Both the position numbers and the translations under genes were made by a program. From Neobacillus drentensis NBRC 102427 (GTDB lineage: Bacteria; Bacillota; Bacilli; Bacillales; Cytobacillaceae), in assembly GCF_001591445.1 (NCBI RefSeq), contig NZ_BCUX01000026.1, positions 23,566 through 87,565 on the forward strand: DNA of 64,000 bases, written 5' to 3'. Below are positions 1 to 10,814 of this stretch, one piece after another (position 1 is the stretch's first letter; every line of letters begins with the position of its first letter). Under the pieces are notes generated by a model that had not been told where the DNA came from, made no database searches, and saw only the letters and a list, made by a program, of their open reading frames with translations.

Positions 1-407
1 CAGCCGGAAGTTGATACATTTCAAATTATTCGCAAAGCCTGGGAATCAGGAAAACAAGTGGTTGTGCCAAAATGTGAACCTCAAGTTAAAAGACTATCCT
101 TCCGTACAATAAATGAATTTTCACAACTGGAATCAGTATTTTATGGCTTATTGGAGCCCATTGAGGAACTAACCAAGGAAGTGGATGCTTGTAAGATTGA
201 CCTTATGATTGTTCCAGGTTTAGCCTATACCAGAGAAGGCTATCGTTTAGGTTTTGGGGGAGGCTACTATGATCGTTATTTACAAGATTACCCTGGGGAA
301 ACCATTTCACTTGCCTTTAACGAACAAATAGTCCCTTATTTTCAGGTTGAGGAGCATGATATCCCAGTCTCAAGAATTATTACTAACCATGGAATTATCA
401 AAATAAA

Positions 408-411
<4 letters not shown>
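1..411 (+). CDS. yqgN: 5-formyltetrahydrofolate cyclo-ligase, C-terminal part
   Basis: The reading frame is open from base 1, so the gene starts upstream of the window and only its last 136 residues are present. The product converts 5-formyl-THF to 5,10-methenyl-THF using ATP. The family signature is visible: DLMIVPGLAYTREGYRLGFG followed by GGYYDRYL, the glycine-rich nucleotide-binding segment of these ligases. Its stop overlaps the start of the next gene (ATGA), so the two are probably translationally coupled. The position before the rhomboid and glucokinase genes matches yqgN of B. subtilis. Confidence 0.9.
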
Positions 412-2212
<1,801 letters not shown>

Positions 2213-2216
2213 TATA

Positions 2217-2256
2217 AAGGATTGAATTCTTAAAGTGAGAATTCAGTCCTTTTTTA
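2217..2256 (+). terminator. Rho-independent terminator after ldh
   Basis: The arms AAGGATTGAATTCT and AGAATTCAGTCCTT pair around a 7-nt loop and run into a T stretch, directly behind the ldh stop. Confidence 0.85.
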
Positions 2257-2305
2257 TGGATAATATTATGGTCCTTCATACAAAATAGTAGTAGGAGGGA
2301 TTGAT

Positions 2306-2500
2306 ATGTCTCGTATGTTAACTTCCATATTGATGATTGGGTCAATTGGATATTTTGGATTCCGATACAGATACCGTCTTATCAATGTACTACTAGCATC
2401 TAATTGGATGCGCCGGCTGGCTGTTGGCTCAATCATGAGCTTCCCTGGTGTAAAACAGAAAATGATGCAATCAGTTTTTGGAAGACCATCTGAAAGGTGA
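2306..2500 (+). CDS. Small conserved hydrophobic/basic protein (YqgO-position)
   Basis: 64 residues: a hydrophobic N-terminal segment (residues 5-20, MLTSILMIGSIGYFGF), then a basic tail with RYRYR and WMRRLAVGS. A clear ribosome site (AGGAGGGA) lies 6-7 nt before the ATG. It sits between the folate ligase region and the rhomboid gene, where B. subtilis has the small gene yqgO; the equivalence is inferred from position only. A probable single-pass membrane peptide of unknown role. Confidence 0.65.
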   Translation: MSRMLTSILMIGSIGYFGFRYRYRLINVLLASNWMRRLAVGSIMSFPGVKQKMMQSVFGRPSER

Positions 2501-2525
2501 AAACCACAGATGGTTTTTTTTTTTG
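2485..2525 (+). terminator. Terminator overlapping the end of the small gene
   Basis: ACCATCTG pairs with CAGATGGT and is followed by a run of 11 T. The stem includes the last codons of the upstream small gene. Confidence 0.8.
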
Positions 2526-2676
2526 TTGAAAAAACAATCGCCACAAAAATTAAGCTGTTTGATTTTTGTAGTTAGAGATTTCGTTTATAATGAAAGATAA
2601 TAAAGTAAAGTAAAGTTGAATTAAAATATCATCGGATAAATTGTGTGCTTATTTTTACATAGGAAGCAGGGGGGAA

Positions 2677-4221
2677 ATGAATAGTAAAGAGAGTTACGTT
2701 TTTTGGAAGCTGGCATATTCATTAATTTCAGAAGAAGGTTACCGAATTATACAATTATTTGAGAATCAAAAGGAATTATGGCTAGAAAAAATAGAGAATA
2801 AAAAAGCACCGGTCATTCGGATTTTGCTTCATAATCTGGATTGGAGTAATGCGATGCAGCGGGATATCGAGTTTACTGCTGCTAATGGAGAGAGAGTCCG
2901 CAAGCAAATTGGTCGACAGCAGTTAAATGTTGTCAACATTTATGTTAGTCAATTCCCGCCAGTTGATGAATATGAATTTCGTCTCGCGAAACCTTTCATT
3001 TTTCCTGATGGAAATAAAACAATGGTTAGTTCGTTTCTATTTGCACAGGGGGAATTTGAAGCAGGTTTCCATCATATTTCAGAGAGACTTGGGGCCGAGC
3101 TTCATTTTCCAATCAATGAAGAATACTCTGAAGAGGAGGTTAAGTTAGTTAAGAAAGCAGCCTTGGATTATGCTGTTAAAAAAGTAAAGTCGGAAAGAGC
3201 TGTTCTGATGAATAGTAAACCCTTCTTCACTTATGTTTTCATAGCGATCCAGATTGCTGTTTTTCTCTGGCTTCAGCTTCATGGAGGAAGCACCAATACT
3301 TCTACCTTGATAAAATACGGGGCAAAGGTTAACCAACTAATTGTCGAAGGGGAATGGTGGCGGTTTATTACACCAGTTTTTCTTCATATTGGTTTTATCC
3401 ATCTATCAATGAATACTCTGGCTTTATACTTTCTCGGAACTGAAGTGGAAAGAATTTTTGGCAATCTTCGTTTCCTTTGGATTTACTTGTTTGCCGGAGT
3501 CACGGGGTTTATAGCTAGTTTCATCTTCAGTGCCAACTTATCAGCAGGCGCAAGTGGTGCTATTTTCGGTTGCTTTGGTGCGTTACTTTATTTTGGAGCT
3601 ATTTTCCCGAAATTGTTTTTTCGAACCATGGGAATGAATTTGATTGTCGTACTTGGAATCAATCTTATGATTGGGTTTTCTTCATCAGGAATTGATAATG
3701 CGGGACATCTGGGCGGTTTGGTTGGGGGATTCTTTGCAGCTGGTCTTGTTCATTTTCCAAAGAAGAGGAAACTATGGCTGCAACTGCTATTTTTCATTGC
3801 GTCTGGAGCACTCCTGTGGGGTTCTTTAACTTATGGTTTTAGTTCTCTTGGAAAATTACATGATGAAAACTCAAGTTTATTAATGGCACAGGAATATATA
3901 AAACAAAACAACTATGATAAAGCCTATAATGTTTTAAAGGAATCCGAAGATAATTCAGTCAATCTATCAGAGAAAACGTACTTTCTTCTCTCGTTTGTTG
4001 AAATTAAAAAAGATATGCTTTCGGAAGCAAAAACACATTTACAACAAGCCGTTATGCTAGATCCTAGTTTTGATGAGGCGTTTTACAATTTAGCACTTAT
4101 TAATCTTGAACAACTAGATCTAGAAGAGGCAAAAGGAAATGTAGAAAAGGCTATCAAGCTAAAACCGAAACAAAAGGATTATTCCGAATTACTTCGCGAA
4201 ATCAATCGTCAGCTCCAATAA
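2677..4221 (+). CDS. gluP: Rhomboid intramembrane serine protease GluP with TPR tail
   Basis: 514 residues from ATG 2677, preferred to the upstream TTG 2641 because of the purine-rich site just before it. Three parts are visible: a soluble N-terminal domain of about 180 residues, a rhomboid core of about seven membrane helices, and C-terminal TPR-like repeats (from about residue 400, EYIKQNNYDKAYNVL and later units). The catalytic Ser is in GASGAIFG (residue 293) and the His in NAGHLGG (residue 344), near the positions known for B. subtilis YqgP. YqgP cleaves membrane proteins such as a Mg transporter and also presents clients to FtsH. Confidence 0.92.
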   Translation: MNSKESYVFWKLAYSLISEEGYRIIQLFENQKELWLEKIENKKAPVIRILLHNLDWSNAMQRDIEFTAANGERVRKQIGRQQLNVVNIYVSQFPPVDEYEFRLAKPFIFPDGNKTMVSSFLFAQGEFEAGFHHISERLGAELHFPINEEYSEEEVKLVKKAALDYAVKKVKSERAVLMNSKPFFTYVFIAIQIAVFLWLQLHGGSTNTSTLIKYGAKVNQLIVEGEWWRFITPVFLHIGFIHLSMNTLALYFLGTEVERIFGNLRFLWIYLFAGVTGFIASFIFSANLSAGASGAIFGCFGALLYFGAIFPKLFFRTMGMNLIVVLGINLMIGFSSSGIDNAGHLGGLVGGFFAAGLVHFPKKRKLWLQLLFFIASGALLWGSLTYGFSSLGKLHDENSSLLMAQEYIKQNNYDKAYNVLKESEDNSVNLSEKTYFLLSFVEIKKDMLSEAKTHLQQAVMLDPSFDEAFYNLALINLEQLDLEEAKGNVEKAIKLKPKQKDYSELLREINRQLQ

Positions 4222-4316
4222 TCCGGCGAAGGAGAGCAGAACACTCTATTATTTTTTAAATAAAAAATTAGCTTGTACTATTAGGTTTCTCTCAATTAAA
4301 ATACAAGGAGATATAG

Positions 4317-4532
4317 ATGAAAACTATTTATGATATTCAGCAATTGTTAAAGAGTTTTGGAACAATTATTTATATAGGTGATAGAGTCGCAGACCTTGAA
4401 TTAATGGAAATGGAGTTAAAGGATCTTTACCAATCACAGTTGATAGAGCCAAGGGAATTCCAAACCGCACTTTTAATTTTAAGGCATGAAATACAATTTC
4501 AAAAAGAAAAAGTCATAAAAAAAGATAGGTGA
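4317..4532 (+). CDS. yqgQ: YqgQ family small protein
   Basis: 71 residues, charged and helical, starting MKTIYDIQQLLKSFG and containing IIYIGDRVADLELMEMEL, the recognisable YqgQ signature. An AGGAG site lies before the ATG. It overlaps the 5' end of the glucokinase region, as yqgQ does in B. subtilis. Function unknown; the family is a three-helix soluble protein that has been suggested to bind nucleic acid. Confidence 0.85.
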   Translation: MKTIYDIQQLLKSFGTIIYIGDRVADLELMEMELKDLYQSQLIEPREFQTALLILRHEIQFQKEKVIKKDR

Positions 4533-4537
4533 TTCGA

Positions 4538-5509
4538 TTGTCAAAAAAATGGATTGTTGGCGTTGACCTAGGAGGGACAACTACTAAATTAGCGTTTATA
4601 ACTACTGATGGTGAGATCGTCCACAAATGGGAAATACCAACTGATAACACAAATGAAGGGCAAAAGATTACAGTAAATATTGCTAACGCTATTGATGAAA
4701 AACTAGTTGAACATAATCAAACAAAAAATAATATCCTAGGAATTGGTATGGGTGCACCCGGGCCAGTAAACTATGAAGAGGGTATCGTTTTAAATGTTGT
4801 TAACTTAGGCTGGCCAGATCAATATCCTTTAAAGGACCGTCTTGAAGCTGCAACCTCACTTCCAGCAGCAATTGAAAATGACGCAAACTGTGCCGCATTG
4901 GGTGAGATGTGGATTGGAGCGGGGGATGGAGCGAAGGACCTTGTTTGTGTCACACTCGGAACGGGTGTCGGCGGCGGCGTAATTGTTGACGGCAAGGTTG
5001 TTCAAGGCATTAATGGTGCAGCAGGAGAAATAGGTCATATTACAGCTATCCCAAGCGGTGGAGCACCATGCAATTGCGGGAAGACAGGCTGTCTGGAGAC
5101 GGTCGCTTCTGCAACAGGGATTGTTCGTTTAGCTCGGATTGAACTTGCTAAAGGGAGAAAAGGCAAATTGTCTGAAAAGCTGGCTGAGAATGGCAGTATC
5201 ACTGCAAAAGATGTCTTCGATGCAGTTCGTAATCATGATGAAGTGGCACAATCTGTATTGGATGAGATTTCCTTTCATTTAGGTTTCGTATTAGCTAATA
5301 TTGCCAATACGCTCAACCCTGAAAAAATTGTTCTTGGCGGTGGTGTTTCAAAAGCTGGCGATATTTTATTAGATCCTGTAATAAGTCATTTTGAGAAGTT
5401 TGCTTTTTCAGCCGTACGTGATTCCACGAAACTTGCTTTAGCAACATTAGGGAATGATGCAGGTGTACTTGGTGCTGCTTGGCTGATTAAGAATAAAGTA
5501 AATCAATAG
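4538..5509 (+). CDS. glcK: ROK-family glucokinase
   Basis: Phosphorylates glucose with ATP in the cytoplasm. About 323 residues. The N-terminal ATP loop GVDLGGTTTKLAF, the catalytic segment IENDANCAALGE, the glycine-rich GTGVGGGVIVDGK and the ROK zinc motif CNCGKTGCLETVAS are all present. TTG 4538 is taken as the start because AGGTGA lies about 6 nt before it and the protein then begins MSKKWIVGVDLGG; GTG 4529 in the same frame is the alternative. The start region overlaps yqgQ, so the two are likely co-translated. Confidence 0.92.
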   Translation: MSKKWIVGVDLGGTTTKLAFITTDGEIVHKWEIPTDNTNEGQKITVNIANAIDEKLVEHNQTKNNILGIGMGAPGPVNYEEGIVLNVVNLGWPDQYPLKDRLEAATSLPAAIENDANCAALGEMWIGAGDGAKDLVCVTLGTGVGGGVIVDGKVVQGINGAAGEIGHITAIPSGGAPCNCGKTGCLETVASATGIVRLARIELAKGRKGKLSEKLAENGSITAKDVFDAVRNHDEVAQSVLDEISFHLGFVLANIANTLNPEKIVLGGGVSKAGDILLDPVISHFEKFAFSAVRDSTKLALATLGNDAGVLGAAWLIKNKVNQ

Positions 5510-5520
5510 ACAACTTAGGA

Positions 5521-5547
5521 AAATCCGCAGTCATGCGGCTTTTTTCC
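5521..5547 (+). terminator. Terminator after glcK
   Basis: A short hairpin (CCGCA with TGCGG) followed by six T, just behind the glucokinase stop. Confidence 0.75.
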
Positions 5548-5616
5548 TATTTTGATTATTTATAATAAAAGCTGAAACATTATTAGCAAAAAAACGTACT
5601 AATTTAAGAGAGATAA

Positions 5617-6771
5617 ATGAGAGGAGGAAATATTGATAAATTGAGCCGGCAAAAAAGTAATGAACCTATTTTTCTTATCCTCCGTTTATTTATTTTGGTC
5701 CTCATTTTAAGTGCATGTGCCGAAAAAGAGCAATTAAATCAAAAAGTTACTCCTAAAAATGAAAAGCCTAAAACACATGCCTCTCTAGGAGATAAATGGA
5801 AGCTACCCATTTCTATCCCAGCAGGTGAATTTTACAAACTTGTCGGATGGCTTTCTGATACCCAGGTCCTCTATATTACCAATCTAGAACAAACTTCAAG
5901 TGTTTTTCGATACGATCTGCTAACAGGTAAAAGTGAATTTATTTATAAAAGTGAACATCCGATTGTCAATGTACAAATTAGCCCTTCAAAAAAGAGGTTA
6001 TTGATTCATTCCTCACCGTCATCATACGAAGGAGACGTAACAATCATTGATACAAAAGGGAAGGAACAATTGAAAAAATCATTTGCTTCCTATGAATTAG
6101 CATTTGAGTGGAATCCATACCAGGAATCAAAGATTCTTGTCACAAAATTTGATGTGGATTGGGGCTTTCAAGTATTTTTACTAGATTTGAAAAGGGCTAA
6201 TATCACTGAACTTAACTTGCCGCAGCCCTTTATAAAATGGATAAATGCGAGTGAGGTTGCCCTGATTACTTGGGATGAAAATAGTCCATCCTTATCTGCA
6301 CCGCTTATTGGAAAAAATTTAGATAATGGGAATGAAAAGACTCTATATCCTTCTGTCATCAATTTTTCTACCTCACGTAATCTGTTCATGACAGTCGCTG
6401 TAAATGAAAAAGATCAATCCATGGCAAGATATTCATTTTTTGATAAAGGCATGAAAAGGCTATTTACGTTTTCTATACCACAGCTAACCAATTATTCGGA
6501 TTGGTTAGTTCCTTACAATGATTTTAATGAGCAGAAAGGACAATTTATTACTTTTAGCCCTTTAACCAGCGGTGAAGCAGATTCCTATACTGATGGCTTT
6601 CAACTTCTAGCCTACAATCCTAAGAATGGGAGCAGAAACTTAATATACGAAGGACTAGAAAATGAGCCTATCGCTATATCCCCTTCAGGTAGTGCACTTT
6701 TGTATGGGAATCAGTTTGAAAAAATTATTGATATTGACAGCAAGAAAATATATGAACTAATAAAAGAATGA
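5617..6771 (+). CDS. yqgU: YqgU-like lipoprotein
   Basis: 384 residues with a lipoprotein signal: hydrophobic IFLILRLFILVLILSAC ending in the lipobox L-S-A-C, so the mature protein should be anchored outside the membrane. The body has repeated beta-propeller-like segments (LLTGKSEF, NVQISPSKKRLLI, ISPSGSALLYGN). Its place between glcK and the thiamine-binding gene fits yqgU; no reaction is known. The start is uncertain: ATG 5617 has a weak upstream site, while a strong AGGAGG lies inside the coding start and would suit an ATT codon at 5629, which would be unusual. Confidence 0.75.
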   Translation: MRGGNIDKLSRQKSNEPIFLILRLFILVLILSACAEKEQLNQKVTPKNEKPKTHASLGDKWKLPISIPAGEFYKLVGWLSDTQVLYITNLEQTSSVFRYDLLTGKSEFIYKSEHPIVNVQISPSKKRLLIHSSPSSYEGDVTIIDTKGKEQLKKSFASYELAFEWNPYQESKILVTKFDVDWGFQVFLLDLKRANITELNLPQPFIKWINASEVALITWDENSPSLSAPLIGKNLDNGNEKTLYPSVINFSTSRNLFMTVAVNEKDQSMARYSFFDKGMKRLFTFSIPQLTNYSDWLVPYNDFNEQKGQFITFSPLTSGEADSYTDGFQLLAYNPKNGSRNLIYEGLENEPIAISPSGSALLYGNQFEKIIDIDSKKIYELIKE

Positions 6772-6793
6772 CAATACGGTTGTCATTTTTTTA
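6768..6793 (+). terminator. Terminator overlapping the yqgU stop
   Basis: ATGACAA and TTGTCAT pair around a 5-nt loop and lead into seven T; the stop codon is part of the stem. Confidence 0.75.
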
Positions 6794-6859
6794 TTTAATC
6801 TTCGATTGTGATAAAATCACGTTGTTATGAAAAATGAGGAGAGAGGAAGGGAATATTTT

Positions 6860-7177
6860 ATGGCTATTGTGGATGTAACAGTTATACCCATAGGTACAGA
6901 AACTCCAAGTGTCAGTAAATATGTAGCAAGTGTTCAAAAGGTTTTGAGAAAATATCAAGAAGAAGGGAAGATTCGGTTTCAATTAACACCGATGAATACG
7001 ATAATTGAAGGAGAATTACCGATTCTTTTAGAGGTAATTCAAGAAATGCATGAGGCACCCTTCTCTGAAGGGATACACCGGGTCGCTACAACGATTCGAA
7101 TTGATGAACGAAGAGATGTTAAGCACAGTATGGAATATAAAGTAGAGCGGGTAACAAGCCTGTTAAATGAGGAGTAG
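6860..7177 (+). CDS. yqgV: MTH1187/YqgV family thiamine-binding protein
   Basis: 105 residues from ATG 6860, with GAGGAAGGGA 7-8 nt upstream; an in-frame ATG at 6827 exists but gives an untypical extension. The start MAIVDVTVIPIGTETPSVSKY and the central FQLTPMNTIIEGE are the hallmarks of the thiamine-binding MTH1187 fold, a small ferredoxin-like domain forming tetramers. The last part, HRVATTIRIDERRD, fits the family. It is a cytoplasmic binding protein, not an enzyme, as far as known. Confidence 0.88.
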   Translation: MAIVDVTVIPIGTETPSVSKYVASVQKVLRKYQEEGKIRFQLTPMNTIIEGELPILLEVIQEMHEAPFSEGIHRVATTIRIDERRDVKHSMEYKVERVTSLLNEE

Positions 7178-7194
7178 AAATTCCTCCCTTAACA

Positions 7195-7226
7195 TAAAAA
7201 AAGACTGCCGCCTGGCAGTCTTTTTA
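7195..7226. terminator. Bidirectional terminator between yqgV and the DUF2759 gene
   Basis: AAAGACTGCC and GGCAGTCTTT form a perfect 10-bp stem with A and T runs on the two sides. It lies between convergent genes and can end transcription from both. Confidence 0.88.
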
Positions 7227-7231
7227 AGTTC

Positions 7232-7408
7232 TTAGTGAGTTCCAGTAGGAAATCCAGAATGAACAATGGTCATCACTGTAAACCAACCAAAAGTCACAAA
7301 TGATGCTACACCCCAAAACGCGCCTAAGAAATTTTTATTCTTGAGTGCTGAAAATCCGCCGTAAGCAGCAAGGATGGTTACAAGAGCAAAAATAATTACT
7401 AAACCCAT
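7232..7408 (-). CDS. DUF2759 small membrane protein (YqgW position)
   Basis: A 58-residue reading frame on the minus strand, MGLVIIFALVTILAAYGGFS at the start and MTIVHSGFPTGTH at the end. It has two hydrophobic segments (about residues 3-20 and 28-50) joined by the basic ALKNKNF. The strand reads GGGGG before the ATG, giving a ribosome site. The pattern matches the DUF2759 family of Bacillaceae and the location matches yqgW, but the function is unknown. Confidence 0.75.
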   Translation of the reverse strand: MGLVIIFALVTILAAYGGFSALKNKNFLGAFWGVASFVTFGWFTVMTIVHSGFPTGTH

Positions 7409-7622
7409 GGAAAATCCCCCTTATTCGTCATATGCAGGCAATACAACAAAAATTTCAAAAAAATTATGTACCTATATTATATACATTCGATACTTATTTT
7501 ATATTTTTTTCTTTCATTTGTCGAGTCCAAAAAAGGACATGATTGAATAAGTATGCTTTAACTCTACTACCTACTTAGTGTAAAATAATTATATCGCAAC
7601 TTTAATTGGAGGTACAAAGAGA

Positions 7623-8258
7623 ATGAAATGGCAGCAAATCCCCTTGGGGGCACTTCAAACGAACTGTTACATAGTAGAAAATTCAGATCGCTCCTGTTTA
7701 ATCTTTGACCCAGGCAGTGAAGGGAAAAAGCTCATTCAGATGTTGAACAATAGAAAAATAAAACCACTTGCGATTTTATTAACCCATGCCCATTTTGATC
7801 ATATAGGGGGTGTTGATGAAGTAAGGGACTTTTATAAAATTCCAGTTTATCTTCACAAACAAGAGGAAAAATGGTTGGGTGACGCCTCATTGAATGGATC
7901 GCAATATTTTATGATTCAAGAATCAATTTCAGTAAATCCAGCTGATCATATTATTAAAAATGAAGGGGAAATGAACTTAGGTGGTTTTGAGTTTACCATT
8001 TTTCATACACCTGGACATTCACCGGGAAGTGTTTCTTATTATTTTGAGAAGGCTGGGTTTGTTCTCTCTGGAGATGCCTTGTTTCAAAGCAGTATTGGTC
8101 GAACAGACCTGCCAGGTGGAAATGAAACTCAGCTACTAAAGAGCATCCATGATAAACTGCTTGTTTTGCCTGAGGAAACGTATGTCTTATCAGGACACGG
8201 CCCTGTAACAACCATTGGTGAAGAAATGGACAGTAATCCGTTTTTAAATGGATTTTAG
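7623..8258 (+). CDS. yqgX: Metallo-beta-lactamase fold hydrolase, glyoxalase II-like
   Basis: 211 residues. The metal site motif THAHFDHIGG, the later His in HTPGHSPGS, the Asp in SGDALFQSSIGRTDLPGG and the final His in LSGHGPVT are all in place, so the dinuclear metal centre should be intact. The family (YqgX/YcbL type) hydrolyses thioesters such as S-lactoylglutathione or bacillithiol conjugates; here a bacillithiol thioester is an inference from the host group. GGAGG lies 9 nt before the ATG. Single gene, ended by its own terminator. Confidence 0.88.
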   Translation: MKWQQIPLGALQTNCYIVENSDRSCLIFDPGSEGKKLIQMLNNRKIKPLAILLTHAHFDHIGGVDEVRDFYKIPVYLHKQEEKWLGDASLNGSQYFMIQESISVNPADHIIKNEGEMNLGGFEFTIFHTPGHSPGSVSYYFEKAGFVLSGDALFQSSIGRTDLPGGNETQLLKSIHDKLLVLPEETYVLSGHGPVTTIGEEMDSNPFLNGF

Positions 8259-8280
8259 GACTGGGGAGACGATACTATAG

Positions 8281-8312
8281 AAAAACCCTTCTCCAAATTG
8301 AGAAGGGTTTTT
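8281..8312 (+). terminator. Terminator after yqgX
   Basis: AAACCCTTCTC pairs with GAGAAGGGTTT around a 6-nt loop, then a T run. Confidence 0.85.
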
Positions 8313-8422
8313 CTGGGGGATATTTTATTCTTATATGGGAGGGTTAAAAGTTAAGCTACTATCCTTACAATATTATAAAGTTTACACTATGTCAATAGTG
8401 TTTATTTAAAAAAGGAGCATAT

Positions 8423-9511
8423 ATGAACACATTTTTAAAGAGTTTAATTACAAATTCATCCAATCAGCTGATTTCCTATGCGGATTTTATCGGGGCAGCA
8501 TTATATCATCCTGATTACGGTTATTATATGAAAGATAAACAGAAAATTGGCCGACTGGGTGATTTCATTACAACTAGCAATATATCTGATCTATACGGTA
8601 GAATGATGGCAAAATGGTTTTCTAATATCTGTACAAACGGACAATTAGACCCAGTATTTTGTGAAATTGGAGCTGGAAATGGACGTTTTGCCGAGGCGTT
8701 TTTACAGGAATGGCAAGAAACGATAAAAACACCCTTAAAATATATTATTGTTGAAAGCAGTCCCTATCATAGGAAACTGCAAAGGGAATTGCTGACTAAT
8801 TTTTCGATTGTCCAAGTAGAGAGTCTTTGTGAAGTTGAGGCTTTTGAGGGAATGATCTTTTCCAACGAACTATTTGATGCACTACCAGTTCATGTTATTG
8901 AGAAGGTAAATGGGAACCTTTTTGAAGTAATGATTGGGATTAAAAATAATGAACTGTTTGAGCAAAGAGTGCTATTAACAAATTCAGACATCCTGTTTTT
9001 TTTACAGGAATGCAAGATGGAATTAAGTGAAAACCAGCGGATTGAGGTACCGTTAGCAATGGAAAAAATGTTAAGAGAAATTTCTAAGTCCCTAATAAAA
9101 GGAATTGTTGTAACAGCAGATTATGGCTATACACTTGAGGAGTGGATGGACCCGAGGAGGGCGAAGGGGAGTTTAAGAGGCTATTTTCAACACCAGATGA
9201 TTAATGATGTCCTACAGCATCCTGGTGAAATGGATATTACCACGCATATCCATTTTGATTATCTCATTCAAAAGGGTGAACAAGCAGAATTGGAGTTAAT
9301 TTCCAAACTAAGACAAGATGAATTTTTATTAAAGGCCGGTATTCTAAAAGAACTAGAGAACCATTATGACCCCAATCCATTTTCAGAGGTTAGCAAACGG
9401 AATCGGGCCATTCGCAGCTTAATCATGCCCTCAGGAATGAGTTCTTATTTTCATGTGGTCATCCAGCAAAAAGGGATAAAATTAAATGAGAGGAACGTTT
9501 TCGTAGAATAA
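8423..9511 (+). CDS. SAM-dependent methyltransferase, MidA/NDUFAF7-like
   Basis: 362 residues. The N-terminal DFIGAALYHPDYGYYMKDKQKIGRLGDFITTSN is the recognisable entry of the MidA/NDUFAF7 (SAM_MT, DUF185) family: Y-G-Y-Y and GDF-T motifs. A SAM-binding strand follows (FCEIGAGNGRFAEAFL, residues about 74-89), and FSNELFDALPVHV (about 150) is the family's substrate-side motif. Mitochondrial NDUFAF7 methylates an Arg in complex I; the bacterial target is not known. It is monocistronic, with an AAAGGAG site before the ATG. Confidence 0.85.
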   Translation: MNTFLKSLITNSSNQLISYADFIGAALYHPDYGYYMKDKQKIGRLGDFITTSNISDLYGRMMAKWFSNICTNGQLDPVFCEIGAGNGRFAEAFLQEWQETIKTPLKYIIVESSPYHRKLQRELLTNFSIVQVESLCEVEAFEGMIFSNELFDALPVHVIEKVNGNLFEVMIGIKNNELFEQRVLLTNSDILFFLQECKMELSENQRIEVPLAMEKMLREISKSLIKGIVVTADYGYTLEEWMDPRRAKGSLRGYFQHQMINDVLQHPGEMDITTHIHFDYLIQKGEQAELELISKLRQDEFLLKAGILKELENHYDPNPFSEVSKRNRAIRSLIMPSGMSSYFHVVIQQKGIKLNERNVFVE

Positions 9512-9513
9512 GA

Positions 9514-9546
9514 AAAACGCCGGAGTTTTCCGGCGTCTTTTTTTAA
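9514..9546. terminator. Bidirectional terminator between convergent genes
   Basis: AACGCCGGA pairs with TCCGGCGTT-like arms, followed by T on the plus strand and preceded by A. It serves the methyltransferase and the convergent DUF2626 gene. Confidence 0.82.
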
Positions 9547-9554
9547 AATTGTTC

Positions 9555-9797
9555 TTACTCTGCTACACCAGGCACCATCATGAATGTTGTCCAATAAGTG
9601 AAGCCAGCGAAGAAAACTGTTAAATATGCTCCGAAGACCCACAAATACATGCGTTCGGATAATTTAAGATAGCTAAGCAAAACGAAAAAACCTGTTTGGG
9701 CTAAGAATAACATTGCTGTTTTATCCAAATCTCCTAGATAAAACATTACTGTAAAAATGCCCGTCCAGAAACCACAAACTCTGAACATGCGATCCAT
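9555..9797 (-). CDS. yqgY: DUF2626 small membrane protein YqgY
   Basis: 80 residues with two to three membrane segments: GFWTGIFTVMFYLG, AMLFLAQTGFFVLLSYL and WVFGAYLTVFFAGFTYW. The start MDRMFRVCGFWTG is the standard DUF2626/YqgY opening. GGAGGGG precedes the ATG on the minus strand. No role is known. Neighbour order (methyltransferase, YqgY, regulator) supports the call. Confidence 0.82.
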   Translation of the reverse strand: MDRMFRVCGFWTGIFTVMFYLGDLDKTAMLFLAQTGFFVLLSYLKLSERMYLWVFGAYLTVFFAGFTYWTTFMMVPGVAE

Positions 9798-9881
9798 ATG
9801 TATCCCCTCCTTTTACCCTACGATACCATCATTACAATATTATAAAGTAAAAGGAGGCATAATGTAAATAATGGTTTCGAA

Positions 9882-10583
9882 TTAGTTTGTTACCAGTGCT
9901 TGATAAGAACAAGTTTCGCAGCCGGAAATAATATTATCCTTCTCAATCAACTCAACGGATTCAAAAAGTGCTTCAAACATGCCCTTTAGAAATTCATGAT
10001 GCATGCTGCAAACTGTTTCCGTATGTTCTTCAGCCACTTCTTTAAATGGGCAATTGAATATTTGGAAATAGATTTTTGTTTTTTCTCCGTTTGCTTCAAA
10101 TTCCGGATAAAAACCTGCAAGCGTTGCAGCACTTTTTAATATTGTTAGCTTTTGATCAAATTCTAATTCCTCGCCAAACGCTCTTTTTGCCTTTTCTTGT
10201 TCAATCACTTCAATACCAAAACGTTTTCCTGTTAGGAAAAGGGCTTGCTTTCCTGCTTCTCCAAGCGAAATCATTGTTTGAATGGCGACTTTGGATAAGA
10301 GCATGTAGTCACGGAATGGGAAATGAAGCTGGATTACATCGTCAGATAAACGATACAACCTACTTGGCCTGCCGCCTTTTCCAGTTTTCTTTGTTTCCGA
10401 TGCTAACATATTTACATCTTCTAGCTTTGATAAATGCAATCTTGCTACATTTGGATGAATATTAAAATTTTCCGCCACCTCTTGAACCGTTACTTCTTGA
10501 TGACGTTTGGTAATGTATTGATAAATATAGTACCGTGTTGGATCTGACAAAACGTTTGTTATCTTTAATGTTTGTTCCATCAC
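9882..10583 (-). CDS. Winged-helix regulator with SufR-like cysteine tail
   Basis: 233 residues. An N-terminal ArsR-type winged helix (residues 5-75, LSDPTRYYIYQYITKRHQEVTVQEVAENF then VARLHLSKLE) ends in the wing KGGRPSRLYRL. The C-terminal half has a spaced Cys set, FNCPFKEVAEEH, ETVCSMHHE and GCETCSYQA, which resembles the Fe-S binding tail of SufR-like repressors. A redox or Fe-S sensor role is therefore plausible but inferred. It is transcribed away from the comG end with a long AT-rich upstream region; targets cannot be read from the window. Confidence 0.75.
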   Translation of the reverse strand: MMEQTLKITNVLSDPTRYYIYQYITKRHQEVTVQEVAENFNIHPNVARLHLSKLEDVNMLASETKKTGKGGRPSRLYRLSDDVIQLHFPFRDYMLLSKVAIQTMISLGEAGKQALFLTGKRFGIEVIEQEKAKRAFGEELEFDQKLTILKSAATLAGFYPEFEANGEKTKIYFQIFNCPFKEVAEEHTETVCSMHHEFLKGMFEALFESVELIEKDNIISGCETCSYQALVTN

Positions 10584-10814
10584 TGTTCACCTCGGACCCC
10601 CATAATTTATTCCATTATAATACAGCCGAAGGTACATGGGAATGAGGTTAACAACGTTAACACTATAAGTTTAGAAAATGTTCACAATTTCAGACTTTTT
10701 ATTGTAACAATATAATAAAAAAATGGCTAAATCTAATAAACTACTACTAATGTCAATGACCAAAATATTGCTATATTGGAAAAGTATCAAAAAATGTACC
10801 TGCAGGATTGCCTG

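Noticed and set aside
2266..2544. A 92-residue minus-strand frame opposite the small gene at 2306.
   Set aside because: No ribosome site, and it runs through a plus-strand terminator; the plus-strand gene is better supported.
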